From NCBI GenBank assembly GCA_903839965.1, contig CAIMEK010000495.1:1-11515 (forward strand): a DNA stretch of 11,515 nucleotides, written 5' to 3'. The DNA comes from an uncultured Acetobacteraceae bacterium (GTDB taxonomy: Bacteria; Pseudomonadota; Alphaproteobacteria; Acetobacterales; Acetobacteraceae). Position 1 is the first letter of the stretch. Each line of letters starts with the position of its first letter. The notes under the pieces are model-generated. The model was not told the origin of the DNA. It searched no databases and was given only the letters and a program-made list of their open reading frames with translations. A program made the position numbers and the translations under genes. This document shows, in pieces, positions 1-7,356 of the stretch.

Positions 1-1011
1 GCGGCGACCGATGCCGACCTGATCGCCGCCGTGGCCGCCGGCTACGATCTCGGCCGGCGCGTGCTGGAGGCGTCCGGCGGTTACGACGCGCACAACAACG
101 CCGGCTGGCACTCCACCGGTACCTGCGGCGTGTTCGCCGCCTGCATCGCGGCTGTGCGGCTGCGTCGGCTGTCGGCCGAGGTCGGTGCACAGGCGCTCGG
201 CATCGCCCTGTCGTTCGCTTCGGGCACCTGGGCATTCCTGCAGGACGGGGCGATGACCAAGCGCCTGCATCCTGGCCACGCGGCGGCGGCCGGATTGCTG
301 GCGAGCGAGCTTGCCGTGCAGGGCCTGACGGGCCCATCACAGGTTTTCACGGCGCCGTGGGGCGGTTTCCTGCCGACCTATGCGCCCGGCACCGCCGATC
401 CTGCCGCGCTGGCCACGGGGCTGGGCCAGGGTTGGCGCATCCATCGCTCCTCGATCAAGCCGTACGCCTCCTGCCGCGGCACGCATGCTGCGGTGGAAGC
501 GGTGCTGGCGCTGCGCGGCGGGGAGCCGGCCGAGCGGATCGAGGTCGCGGTGACGCCGACGGTTGCGCGCATGTGCGGCGGCAGCTCGGCCGCCACGCTG
601 CTGGATGCGCAGATGAGCCTGCCCTACGCGGTTGCCGTGGCCTGGCTGCACGGCGCGGCGGACCTGCCCTGCTTTGCCCCGGAGATACGCGGCAGCGACG
701 CCGTGCGCGACTGGATGCAGCGCGTGGACGTGCGGCGCGATGCCGCCATCACCAGCAACGTCTCCGCCCGCGTCACGCTGCATCGCGCGGACGGCACCCG
801 GCACACCCGAACGATCGACAGCCCGCTCGGTTCCTGGGACCGCCCGCTGCCGGACGCGGCGGTTGCGGCGAAATACCGTTCGCTGGCCGCACCGGTGCTC
901 GGCCTGGCGCAGGCCACCGCGCTGCAGGATGCGGTGTGGGCGCTCGGCACCGGCATTTCGCCGCATCACCTGGCCGCGCTGTGCGGCCGTGCAACGGAAA
1001 TGACAGCATGA
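1..1011 (+). CDS. MmgE/PrpD family protein, 3' part (possible epimerase or dehydratase)
   Basis: The frame is open from base 1, so the N-terminus lies outside the window; about 336 C-terminal residues are visible. MmgE/PrpD landmarks seen are GWHSTGTCG (from about base 103), an MTKRLHPGHAA block (from about 253) and SIKPYASCRGTHAA (from 451). The family includes 2-methylcitrate dehydratase, cis-aconitate decarboxylase and iminodisuccinate epimerase. All are cytosolic enzymes that abstract a proton alpha to a carboxylate. The stop overlaps the start of the next gene in an ATGA junction, so the two are probably translationally coupled. Because the partner is an argininosuccinate-lyase-like C-N lyase, an epimerase of a substituted aspartate is a better guess than a methylcitrate enzyme; no prpB/prpC is visible here. 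Family assignment is firm; substrate is inference. Confidence 0.9.
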   Translation, partial: AATDADLIAAVAAGYDLGRRVLEASGGYDAHNNAGWHSTGTCGVFAACIAAVRLRRLSAEVGAQALGIALSFASGTWAFLQDGAMTKRLHPGHAAAAGLLASELAVQGLTGPSQVFTAPWGGFLPTYAPGTADPAALATGLGQGWRIHRSSIKPYASCRGTHAAVEAVLALRGGEPAERIEVAVTPTVARMCGGSSAATLLDAQMSLPYAVAVAWLHGAADLPCFAPEIRGSDAVRDWMQRVDVRRDAAITSNVSARVTLHRADGTRHTRTIDSPLGSWDRPLPDAAVAAKYRSLAAPVLGLAQATALQDAVWALGTGISPHHLAALCGRATEMTA

Positions 1012-2510
1012 CCGCTTCCAACGCGTATCGCGGCTTCCGCACGGCCGGCACGCGGCTGACCGAGGAACCGTTGGCGCATCTCGACTTCCACCGTTCCAGT
1101 CTCCTGGGTGAATCGATCCACGGCATCCACGCCTTCGACAAGGCGCATGCCGTCATGCTGACGGAGGTCGGCATTCTGCCCCGCGCCACCGGCCGCGCCA
1201 TTCTCGCCGCGCTGCGCCGGATGGAAAGCGAAGGCATGGAGGAGGCCAGGGCGCACGCCGACGGCGGCATGCATTCGGGCGAGCACTACCTGATCCAAAC
1301 GCTCGGCGAGGCGGTGGGCGGGCGGCTGCATATCGGCCGCAGCTCCGGCGACCTCATCGAGGTGGCGCGCCGCGTCACCTTTCGCGCGCATGTGCACCGG
1401 TTGCTGGACGCGCTGGCGGCGGTGCGCGGCGTGCTGCTCGATCTCGCCACCGTCCACCGCGACAGCGTGATGCCGGGCTACACGCATGGGCAGCACGCCC
1501 AGCCGACGACGTTCGCGCACTGGTGCACGATGTTCGAGGAGGTGTTCGCGCGCGACGCGGCACGTCTGCTGTCTTTCCATGAACGACTGAACCGTTCGCC
1601 GGCGGGGGCTGCCATTCTCACCGGCAGCGACTTCCCGCTCGATCGCCAGCGCACCAGCGACCTGCTCGGCTTCGACGCGCCGCTCAGCCACACCATGGAT
1701 GCGATCCTCAGCCACGACCTCGAAATGGAATACGCCTGCGTGCTCGCGGTGCTGGCACAGACGCTCGGGCGGCTGGCGGACGACCTGTTCCTGTGGTCGA
1801 CGACCGAGTTCGCCATGGTGGAACTGCCCGACCGCTACTGCGGCACCAGCTCGATCATGCCGCAGAAGAAGAACCCGGACGGGCTGGAGGACATGAAGGC
1901 CCTGGCGGCACAGTCGCTCGGCTTCCTGGTGACGGTGTTCGCCGCCGAAAAGGGACCGACCGGCTTTCCCATCATGGAGCGGCGCAACAGCCAGGCCGTG
2001 CTGTGGGATCTCGGGCGCGGCCTTGCCGTGCGGCTGGAGACGCTGGCGCCGCTGCTGACCGACCTGCAGGTGCGCACCGCGCGGATGCTCGCACTCGCCG
2101 GGGCCAACTGGGCGCAGGCAACCGACCTCGCCGCTGCCATCGTGCGCCACGCCGGGCTCGACTGGCGCAGCGCGCACCAGGTGGTGGGCGTGTTCGTGCG
2201 CCAATGCCTGCAGGCCGACATCGCGCCGTCGGCGGCCCGCAGCGGCGACCTCGACCGTGCCGCGGCAACGCTGGGCGTGGCGCCCCCGGCATTGTCCGAC
2301 GCTGACTTCGCCGCGGCGATGGATCCGACCGAATTCGTGCGCCGGCGCACCATGCTGGGCGCGCCCGGCCCGGTGGCCGTGCTGCGCGAAGTGGCATCCG
2401 CGCGGGGGCGGCTGGCCGGCGATGCGGCTGCCCTGGCGGCGCACCGCGCGCGCGTGGAGGAGGCGGCCGGACGACTGGAAGCCGCGATCGACGCGGTGCT
2501 GGCGCCGTGA
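1008..2510 (+). CDS. Argininosuccinate lyase-fold C-N lyase, probably not a true ArgH
   Basis: The protein has 500 residues, slightly longer than typical ArgH (about 460). Fumarase/aspartase superfamily features seen are PGYTHGQHAQP with His160 (the ArgH His position) and the mobile catalytic loop GTSSIMPQKKNP at 279-290, with Ser281/Ser282 as the expected general base. The enzyme should split a C-N bond of an N-substituted aspartate to give fumarate and an amine. Two ArgH motifs have changed. The RSRND substrate loop reads RSSGD (111-115), and the YNKDMQEDK segment that contacts the arginine part is replaced by PIMERRNSQ (about 321-329). This favours another substrate, as in EDDS lyase or iminodisuccinate lyase, which share the fold. 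The ATG at 1008 is chosen because it forms an ATGA overlap with the upstream gene and opens directly into conserved sequence; a weak ACGGAA precedes it. Automated pipelines may call it argH; I leave the symbol empty. Confidence 0.88.
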   Translation: MTASNAYRGFRTAGTRLTEEPLAHLDFHRSSLLGESIHGIHAFDKAHAVMLTEVGILPRATGRAILAALRRMESEGMEEARAHADGGMHSGEHYLIQTLGEAVGGRLHIGRSSGDLIEVARRVTFRAHVHRLLDALAAVRGVLLDLATVHRDSVMPGYTHGQHAQPTTFAHWCTMFEEVFARDAARLLSFHERLNRSPAGAAILTGSDFPLDRQRTSDLLGFDAPLSHTMDAILSHDLEMEYACVLAVLAQTLGRLADDLFLWSTTEFAMVELPDRYCGTSSIMPQKKNPDGLEDMKALAAQSLGFLVTVFAAEKGPTGFPIMERRNSQAVLWDLGRGLAVRLETLAPLLTDLQVRTARMLALAGANWAQATDLAAAIVRHAGLDWRSAHQVVGVFVRQCLQADIAPSAARSGDLDRAAATLGVAPPALSDADFAAAMDPTEFVRRRTMLGAPGPVAVLREVASARGRLAGDAAALAAHRARVEEAAGRLEAAIDAVLAP

Positions 2511-3133
2511 CACGGACGCCTTCGCCCCGCCGACGCACGGCCGAGCCGGCCGCCCCGGCGGCGCAGAAGCAAGTGCCGCTGCCCGTGCGCGAGCACGTGC
2601 GGGTTGGCGGGCGCTTGCGGGCATTGCGGCAGGCGCGCGGGCTGTCCATCGAGCAGGTCGCGCAGGCCGTGGGGGTGAACAAGTCGTTCATCAGCCGCCT
2701 GGAGCGCGACGCGGTGGCCGCCTCCATCGCCACGCTGCTGCGCGTGTGCGATGCGGTCGGCATCCGCCCCGGCACGCTGTTCGACCCGCCGCCGATGAAA
2801 CTGGTGCGCAGCGGCGAGGGCCGGCTGATCGACCTGGGCGGCCATCTGATGCGCGAGCACCTCATCTCCGGCGATGCGCAGGAGCAGTTGATGGCGCTGC
2901 TGTCCGACATCGAGCCGGGCGGCGGCTCGGGCGAGGAGGCCTACACGCTGCGCTCGGCCGCCGATCTCGTGCACGTGCTGGAAGGGCGGCTGGAACTCAC
3001 GGTCGATGGCGTGGTCTATCCGATGGCGGAAGGCGACACGCTGACCTTTCCGCCGACGCTGGCGCATACCTGGCGCAACCCGTCGCGGACCCGGCGCACG
3101 CGCGCGCTCTGGGTTATCGTGCCGCCGCCATGA
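2507..3133 (+). CDS. XRE-family HTH transcriptional regulator with C-terminal cupin domain
   Basis: This is a 208-residue protein. A basic, Pro/Ala-rich N-terminal tail (1-30) precedes a Cro/C1-type helix-turn-helix (about 34-93), with a recognition helix around GVNKSFISRLERD (56-68). A small cupin barrel (about 128-206) contains HVLEGRLELTVDG and a TFPPTLAHTWRNP strand. Regulators of this build bind DNA as dimers and usually sense a small ligand in the cupin; many control amino acid, polyamine or catabolic operons. The start is GTG at 2507 in a GTGA overlap with the lyase stop, and the stop overlaps the next ATG. It is therefore transcribed inside the operon it probably controls and may be autoregulated. 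No operator could be identified. Ligand unknown. Confidence 0.9.
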   Translation: MTRTPSPRRRTAEPAAPAAQKQVPLPVREHVRVGGRLRALRQARGLSIEQVAQAVGVNKSFISRLERDAVAASIATLLRVCDAVGIRPGTLFDPPPMKLVRSGEGRLIDLGGHLMREHLISGDAQEQLMALLSDIEPGGGSGEEAYTLRSAADLVHVLEGRLELTVDGVVYPMAEGDTLTFPPTLAHTWRNPSRTRRTRALWVIVPPP

Positions 3134-4302
3134 GCCTGCTGCTGCTCCGCGGCGGGCATGTGTTCGCGCCGGAAGACCGCGGCGTGGTCGACGTGTTGGC
3201 CGCGCACGACCGCATCCTCGCCATGGGGCCGGGACTGCAGCCGCCGGCTGACTTCGGCTCCGTCACGGTGATCGACGCCGCCGGACGGCGCGTCATCCCG
3301 GGGCTGGTGGACCAGCACGTGCATTTCCTCGGCGGCGGCGACGGCGATGGCCCGACCGGACGGGTGCCGGAACTTCAGGTTTCGGACCTGGTGCGCGCCG
3401 GCACGACGACCGCCGTCGGACTGCTCGGCGTCGACATGGAAGGCAAGACGCTGGCGATGCTGCTGCGCAAGACGCACGAGCTCGACCGCGCCGGCATCAC
3501 CGCCCTGGCCTGGACGGGGTCGATGCGCCTGCCCGCACCATGCCTGACCGGCAGCGTCCGCGGCGACATCATTCTGCTGGACAAGGTGGTCGGCGCGAAA
3601 TGCGCGATCGCCGAGCGCTATTACCCCAACCTCGACTTTGCCGCCCTGGCGCAGCTTGCCGGCGAGGTCATGCAGGCCCGCTCGGCGAAGGGCAGGGCGG
3701 CGCCGCTGCTGCTGCATGTGGGCCGCCTCGCCGAGGGAATGCGGGCGGTGTTCGATCTCATCGAACGCTGCGGCATGCCGGCCGACCAAGTGCTGCCGAC
3801 CCACATCAATCGCCACGAAGACATTTCGCCGGTGTTCGCGCAGGCCATCGAATTCGCGCGCCTCGGCGGCACCGTGGACATCACCTGCTGCCTTGGCCCG
3901 CGCGATGGAATACCGACCGGCATCGACCCGGTCGAAGCGGTGCGCCGGCTGCTGGCGGCCGGCGTCGATGCGGCGCGGATCACGCTGTCCACCGACGCCC
4001 AGGTGTCGGTGCCGGCCGACGAACCCGGGCGGCTGCGTGCCGTACCGCCGGCAATCCTGTTCCGCGACGTCCGCCGCCTGGTGCATGAGGCGGGGCTGTC
4101 CTGGCCGGAAGCGCTCGCCCCGGCCACCGTGAACGTGGCGCGGGTGTTGGGGCTCGCCGGACGCAAAGGCCGCATCGCCCCGGGCGCCGATGCCGACATG
4201 GTGGTGCTTGACGCCGATGATCGGATCGAGACCGTCATCGCGCGCGGCCGCATCGTGATGCGCGGCGGAACACCGCTGCTCCGCGGCATGTTCGAGGCTT
4301 GA
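3130..4302 (+). CDS. iadA: IadA-type beta-aspartyl (isoaspartyl) dipeptidase-like amidohydrolase
   Basis: The protein has 390 residues, the same length as Escherichia coli IadA, and is similar along its whole length. Binuclear metal site residues of the family are all present: His63 and His65 (DQHVH), Lys157 (the carbamylated lysine, VVGAKCAI), His196 (LHVG), His225 (PTHINR) and Asp289 (LSTDA). Arg228 and Ser293 match substrate-binding positions R233 and S289 of the E. coli enzyme. IadA is a cytosolic enzyme that hydrolyses isoaspartyl dipeptides to aspartate plus an amino acid. Compared with E. coli from memory, the tyrosine of TGAYHVP is a methionine (TGSMRLP, Met132), and the glutamate of GGGGEAGPTTR is a glycine flanked by aspartates (GGGDGDGPTGR). 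The substrate may therefore differ. The ATG overlaps the regulator stop (ATGA) with no clear Shine-Dalgarno sequence, indicating coupled translation. Fold certain; exact substrate less so. Confidence 0.88.
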   Translation: MSLLLLRGGHVFAPEDRGVVDVLAAHDRILAMGPGLQPPADFGSVTVIDAAGRRVIPGLVDQHVHFLGGGDGDGPTGRVPELQVSDLVRAGTTTAVGLLGVDMEGKTLAMLLRKTHELDRAGITALAWTGSMRLPAPCLTGSVRGDIILLDKVVGAKCAIAERYYPNLDFAALAQLAGEVMQARSAKGRAAPLLLHVGRLAEGMRAVFDLIERCGMPADQVLPTHINRHEDISPVFAQAIEFARLGGTVDITCCLGPRDGIPTGIDPVEAVRRLLAAGVDAARITLSTDAQVSVPADEPGRLRAVPPAILFRDVRRLVHEAGLSWPEALAPATVNVARVLGLAGRKGRIAPGADADMVVLDADDRIETVIARGRIVMRGGTPLLRGMFEA

Positions 4303-4326
4303 CAATGCCCAGACCCTTCCTGAAAC
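4299..4326 (+). promoter_or_regulatory. Possible sigma70-type promoter upstream of the transporter genes
   Basis: A perfect TTGACA lies at 4299-4304, spanning the iadA-like stop codon. The best -10 at usual spacing is weak: TGAAAC at 4321-4326, three of six consensus bases with a 16-bp spacer. This is the first real gap after four overlapping genes, so a second transcription start for the transporter genes is plausible. The -10 match alone would not support the call. Confidence 0.3.
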
Positions 4327-4330
4327 GTCT

Positions 4331-4365
4331 TCGGCGCATGTCGCGAGCAAATGCCATGCCGCCGA
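4331..4365 (+). promoter_or_regulatory. Imperfect inverted repeat / RNA hairpin ahead of the binding-protein gene
   Basis: TCGGCGCATG (4331-4340) pairs with CATGCCGCCGA (4355-4365). This gives ten base pairs with one bulged C and a 14-nt loop that itself contains the palindrome TCGCGA (4341-4346). No T-run follows, so it is not a typical intrinsic terminator. It could be an operator, a processing or stabilising hairpin that sets binding-protein mRNA level apart from the upstream genes, or an attenuator element. Confidence 0.4.
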
Positions 4366-4407
4366 CCCGTGTGATGCAATTCCCGCACTGAAGAGAGGTC
4401 GCCGAAA

Positions 4408-5439
4408 ATGTCCATGTTCCATCAGCCCCTTCGCCTCTCCCGCCGGTTGGCCGCGGCCGCGCTGGCCACCGCCCTGCTCGTGCCCGGGCTGGCGCAGGCG
4501 CAGAAGCGCGTGACGGTGATGATGTTCGGTTCCACCTGGGAACGCGTGTTCAAGCCGCTGGCGCCCGCGTTCCAGAAGGAAACCGGGCTGGAGATCGTGC
4601 CGGCGATCGAGAACACCTCGATCGAAGGATTGGCGAAGATCCAGGCCATGCGCGCGAAGCCGGAAGTCGACGTGTGGTTCACCGGCGAGTCGGTCGCCAT
4701 GCGCGCCGCCACCGATCGCGGCCTGTTCGTGCCGCTGCCGAAGGACAAGATTCCGAATCTCGCCCAGGTCATGCCCGGCGCCGCCAATGAGATGTTCGTC
4801 GCCGAGTGGTACTTCCCGGTCGGCATCGTCTACCGGCCCGACCTGGTGCCGGGCGGACGCATCACCAGTTGGCAGGAGCTGTTCACCCCGGCGTTCCGCA
4901 ACGAGGTCGCCCTGCCCGCGCCCACCGTCTATCCCGGCCGCACCATCCTGGTCGCGGCGCTGCTGAACGGCGGGTCGATCGACGACGTGCAGCCCGGGCT
5001 GAAGTTCCTGGCGCAGCACAAGAACGACGTGGCGATGTTCCACAGCTCCGACACCCAGGCACGCCGGGCGCTGTCGCGCGGCGAGATCTGGGCGATGATG
5101 GGCTCGCCCTCGGCGGTGAAGGAACTGGCTGACCAGGGCATCAAGGTTGCCATGGTGAGCCCGAAGCCGACGCCGCTGATCTTCGAGGGCATGATGATGG
5201 TGAAGTCGGGCAACGAGGATGCGGCCGCCGCCTTCATCAACCGCGCGCTGTCTGCCGAGTGGCAGAAGATCATGACCGACATCTACAACCTCAGCCCGGT
5301 CAATGTGACCGTGCAGCCGGCGCCGCAGCTGGCGGCGGAGATGCCGAAACCGGAGGATGCCGCCACCTTCAGCGAGGCGGTGATCAACGAGCGGATCGGC
5401 CAATGGGTCGAGCAGTTCAATACCGCGATTGGCCAGTGA
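4408..5439 (+). CDS. ABC transporter periplasmic solute-binding protein (spermidine/putrescine/Fe3+-type)
   Basis: The protein has 343 residues. The N-terminus shows a Sec signal peptide: basic SRR (11-13), a hydrophobic Ala/Leu core, and a likely cut after AQA at residue 31. The mature part has the two-lobe type II binding-protein layout. A first strand VTVMMFGS is followed by FQKETGLEI, then PEVDVWFTGE, EWYFPVGIVYRPDL, a GEIWAMMGSPSAV hinge region and a C-terminal helical lobe. It captures substrate in the periplasm for the permease pair encoded downstream. A good ribosome binding site, AGAGAGG at 4392-4398, lies 9 nt before the ATG. It is the only binding protein in the window although two importers follow. 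The substrate cannot be read from sequence; polyamines, carboxylates and amino-acid conjugates are typical of this group. Confidence 0.9.
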   Translation: MSMFHQPLRLSRRLAAAALATALLVPGLAQAQKRVTVMMFGSTWERVFKPLAPAFQKETGLEIVPAIENTSIEGLAKIQAMRAKPEVDVWFTGESVAMRAATDRGLFVPLPKDKIPNLAQVMPGAANEMFVAEWYFPVGIVYRPDLVPGGRITSWQELFTPAFRNEVALPAPTVYPGRTILVAALLNGGSIDDVQPGLKFLAQHKNDVAMFHSSDTQARRALSRGEIWAMMGSPSAVKELADQGIKVAMVSPKPTPLIFEGMMMVKSGNEDAAAAFINRALSAEWQKIMTDIYNLSPVNVTVQPAPQLAAEMPKPEDAATFSEAVINERIGQWVEQFNTAIGQ

Positions 5440-5452
5440 GGCCGTCGCCCGC

Positions 5453-6499
5453 ATGCAGACGCCCGGATGCCGGTTGGAGGTCTGCGATCTCGCCAAGTCG
5501 TACGGCTCGGTTACCGCGGCCGACGGCGTGGACCTCGATCTCGCTCCGGGCGAACTGCTGACGCTGCTTGGGCCTTCCGGCTGCGGCAAGACCACCGTGC
5601 TGCAGGCCATCGCCGGTTTCGTGCTGCCCGACCGCGGCGACATCCGCCTCGACGGCGCCAGCCTGCTCGCGGTGCCGCCGGAGCGGCGCGAGACGGCGAT
5701 GCTGTTCCAGCATTACGCCCTGTTCCCGCACATGAACGTGCGGGAAAACGTCGGCTTCGGCCCACGCATGCGCGGCGTGCCACGCGCCGAAGCCGCCCGC
5801 AGCGTGGCCGAGGCGCTGGACCTGGTGCGTGTGCCGGAGCTTGCCGAGCGCTATCCGCGCCAACTCTCGGGCGGCCAGCGCCAGCGTGTCGCGTTGGCGC
5901 GCGCCGTGGTCACCCGGCCGCGCGTGCTGCTGCTCGACGAACCCTTCGGCGCGCTGGACCAGAACCTGCGCGACGACATGCAGGTGGAACTTCGCAAGCT
6001 GCAACAGCGCCTGGGGATCACCACGCTGATCGTGACGCACGACCAGAAGGAGGCGCTGGTGCTGTCCGACCGTATTGCCGTGATGCGCGCGGGCCGCGTC
6101 GAGCAGGTCGGCAGCCCGGTGGAAATCTACGACCGGCCGCGCACACGCTTCGTCGCACAGTTCATGGGCGTGGAGAACATCCTGCCGGCAATGCTGCATG
6201 GCGACGGCAGCGCCGATATCGCCGGGCTGCGCGTCGCCGGATTTGCCGGCGCCGGACCGGCGGAAGTGGCGATCCGCGCCGAGGCGATTGCCCTGGCCGC
6301 GCCGGTGCCGGGTCGGCCGTCCGGCATGCTCACCTTCAGTCGCGTCATCGGCGCGGCGGTGCGCAGCGAAGTGGCGGCGCCGGACGGCACCGTGCTGACC
6401 GTGGTGCAGCCGCGCGGCGAGGCCGATCTGCCGCAACCCGGCGAGGCGGTTTCCATCGCCGTGGCGGCGGCGCGCTGCACCCTGCTGTGGTCTGCATGA
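5453..6499 (+). CDS. ABC transporter ATP-binding protein, PotA/FbpC-like
   Basis: The protein has 348 residues from ATG 5453. A TTG at 5429, overlapping the previous gene by 11 bp, would add eight residues, but it has no ribosome binding site; AGTGAGG at 5435-5441 precedes the ATG. ATPase motifs run in order: Walker A GPSGCGKT (40-47), Q-loop Gln86 (LFQHYALFPHMNV), signature LSGGQ (138-142), Walker B VLLLDE (158-163) and switch His196. A C-terminal TOBE-like regulatory extension starts near residue 240 (QFMGVENILPA). It powers the two permeases encoded directly downstream, and its stop overlaps the first permease start (ATGATG). Length and TOBE domain fit the polyamine/ferric/sulfate import class. 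Confidence 0.92.
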   Translation: MQTPGCRLEVCDLAKSYGSVTAADGVDLDLAPGELLTLLGPSGCGKTTVLQAIAGFVLPDRGDIRLDGASLLAVPPERRETAMLFQHYALFPHMNVRENVGFGPRMRGVPRAEAARSVAEALDLVRVPELAERYPRQLSGGQRQRVALARAVVTRPRVLLLDEPFGALDQNLRDDMQVELRKLQQRLGITTLIVTHDQKEALVLSDRIAVMRAGRVEQVGSPVEIYDRPRTRFVAQFMGVENILPAMLHGDGSADIAGLRVAGFAGAGPAEVAIRAEAIALAAPVPGRPSGMLTFSRVIGAAVRSEVAAPDGTVLTVVQPRGEADLPQPGEAVSIAVAAARCTLLWSA

Positions 6500-7356
6500 T
6501 GCGGCAGGGATTGCCCTGGATCGCGGTGCCTTCGGTCGCGGTGGTCGTGCTGTTTGGCATCGTGTTCGTCGGCTTCATGTCGGTCAGCCTGATGACGTTG
6601 ACGCCGGGCACGGCGATGTTCCACGGACCGGCCTCGTTGGCCAACTACGTGCGGGCCGTGCACTCCATTCCGGCGCAGCGTGCGGTGCTCACCACGCTGC
6701 GGCTGGCCGCCCTGATCACTGCGCTCTGCGTGCTGCTGGGTTATCCGCTTGCCTACGTGCTGGCGCGTTCGCCCTCGGCCGCCATGCGGCGCGCCATCCT
6801 GCTTTGCCTGGTGGCCACCTTCCTCTCTGGCGGGGTCACACGCGCCTACGCCTGGGCAATCGTGCTGGGCAACCGCGGGCTGGTGAACCAAATGCTGCAG
6901 GGCCTCGGCCTGTCGCGCGCGGTGCTGATCAACAACGAGACAGGCGTGGTGATCAGCGTACTGAACTTCATGCTGCCGTTCTTCGTGCTGACGTTGTTCG
7001 GTGCCATCCGGCTGATCCCGCCCAACCTGGAAGTGGCGGCGCGCAACCTGGGCGCCGGACGATTGCGCGTGTTCCTGCACGTGACCTTGCCGCTGTCGCT
7101 GCCCGGGCTGACGGCGGCCACAGCATTGGCCTTCGCGCTCTCGCTCAGCGCCTTCCTGTTCCCGCAACTGCTGGGCGGCGGGCGCGTGCAGGTGATGGCC
7201 ACGCTGATCTATGAGCGCATCCTCACCAGCTACGACATTCCCGGCGCGGCGGCGCTGGCCGTGCTGTTCCTGCTGCTGGTGCTGTTGCTGCTCGGACTGG
7301 CGGCGCTGCTGCAACGCCTGGTCGCACGCCGGTTCGCCGGCGCGGAGGCCGAGTGA
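6496..7356 (+). CDS. ABC transporter permease (PotB-like), first inner-membrane subunit
   Basis: The protein has 286 residues and about six transmembrane segments. The first is at residues 9-33, and others lie around LRLAALITALCVLLGYPLAYVL, the central SVLNFMLPFFVLTLFG and the very hydrophobic C-terminal Leu-rich stretch. The EAA loop that docks on the ATPase is seen as NLEVAARNLGAGRLRVFLHV near residues 177-196. Two adjacent ATG codons (6496 and 6499) are possible starts; 6496 overlaps the ATPase stop. No Shine-Dalgarno sequence precedes it, so coupled translation is likely. It pairs with the next permease as a heterodimer, as in PotB/PotC. Confidence 0.92.
   Translation: MMRQGLPWIAVPSVAVVVLFGIVFVGFMSVSLMTLTPGTAMFHGPASLANYVRAVHSIPAQRAVLTTLRLAALITALCVLLGYPLAYVLARSPSAAMRRAILLCLVATFLSGGVTRAYAWAIVLGNRGLVNQMLQGLGLSRAVLINNETGVVISVLNFMLPFFVLTLFGAIRLIPPNLEVAARNLGAGRLRVFLHVTLPLSLPGLTAATALAFALSLSAFLFPQLLGGGRVQVMATLIYERILTSYDIPGAAALAVLFLLLVLLLLGLAALLQRLVARRFAGAEAE

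Noticed and set aside
357..1007. Upstream in-frame extension of the lyase gene to ATG 357
   Set aside because: It overlaps the well conserved MmgE/PrpD coding frame and the extra residues are Arg/Gly/Ala low-complexity sequence; homology begins after ATG 1008.
966..2624. 552-residue open frame on the - strand
   Set aside because: It is the antisense shadow of the C-N lyase gene, with low-complexity Arg/Ala/His content and no recognisable domain.
4331..4365. Intrinsic terminator after the IadA-like gene
   Set aside because: The stem is good but no T-run follows, so it is listed only as a possible regulatory hairpin.
5429..5452. TTG start for the first ATPase
   Set aside because: There is no ribosome binding site before it, it overlaps the binding-protein end, and conserved ATPase sequence begins after ATG 5453.
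3016..5643. 875-residue open frame on the - strand
   Set aside because: It is antisense to the regulator, IadA-like and binding-protein genes, is rich in Arg/His/Gly/Gln as antisense frames in GC-rich DNA are, and shows no motif.
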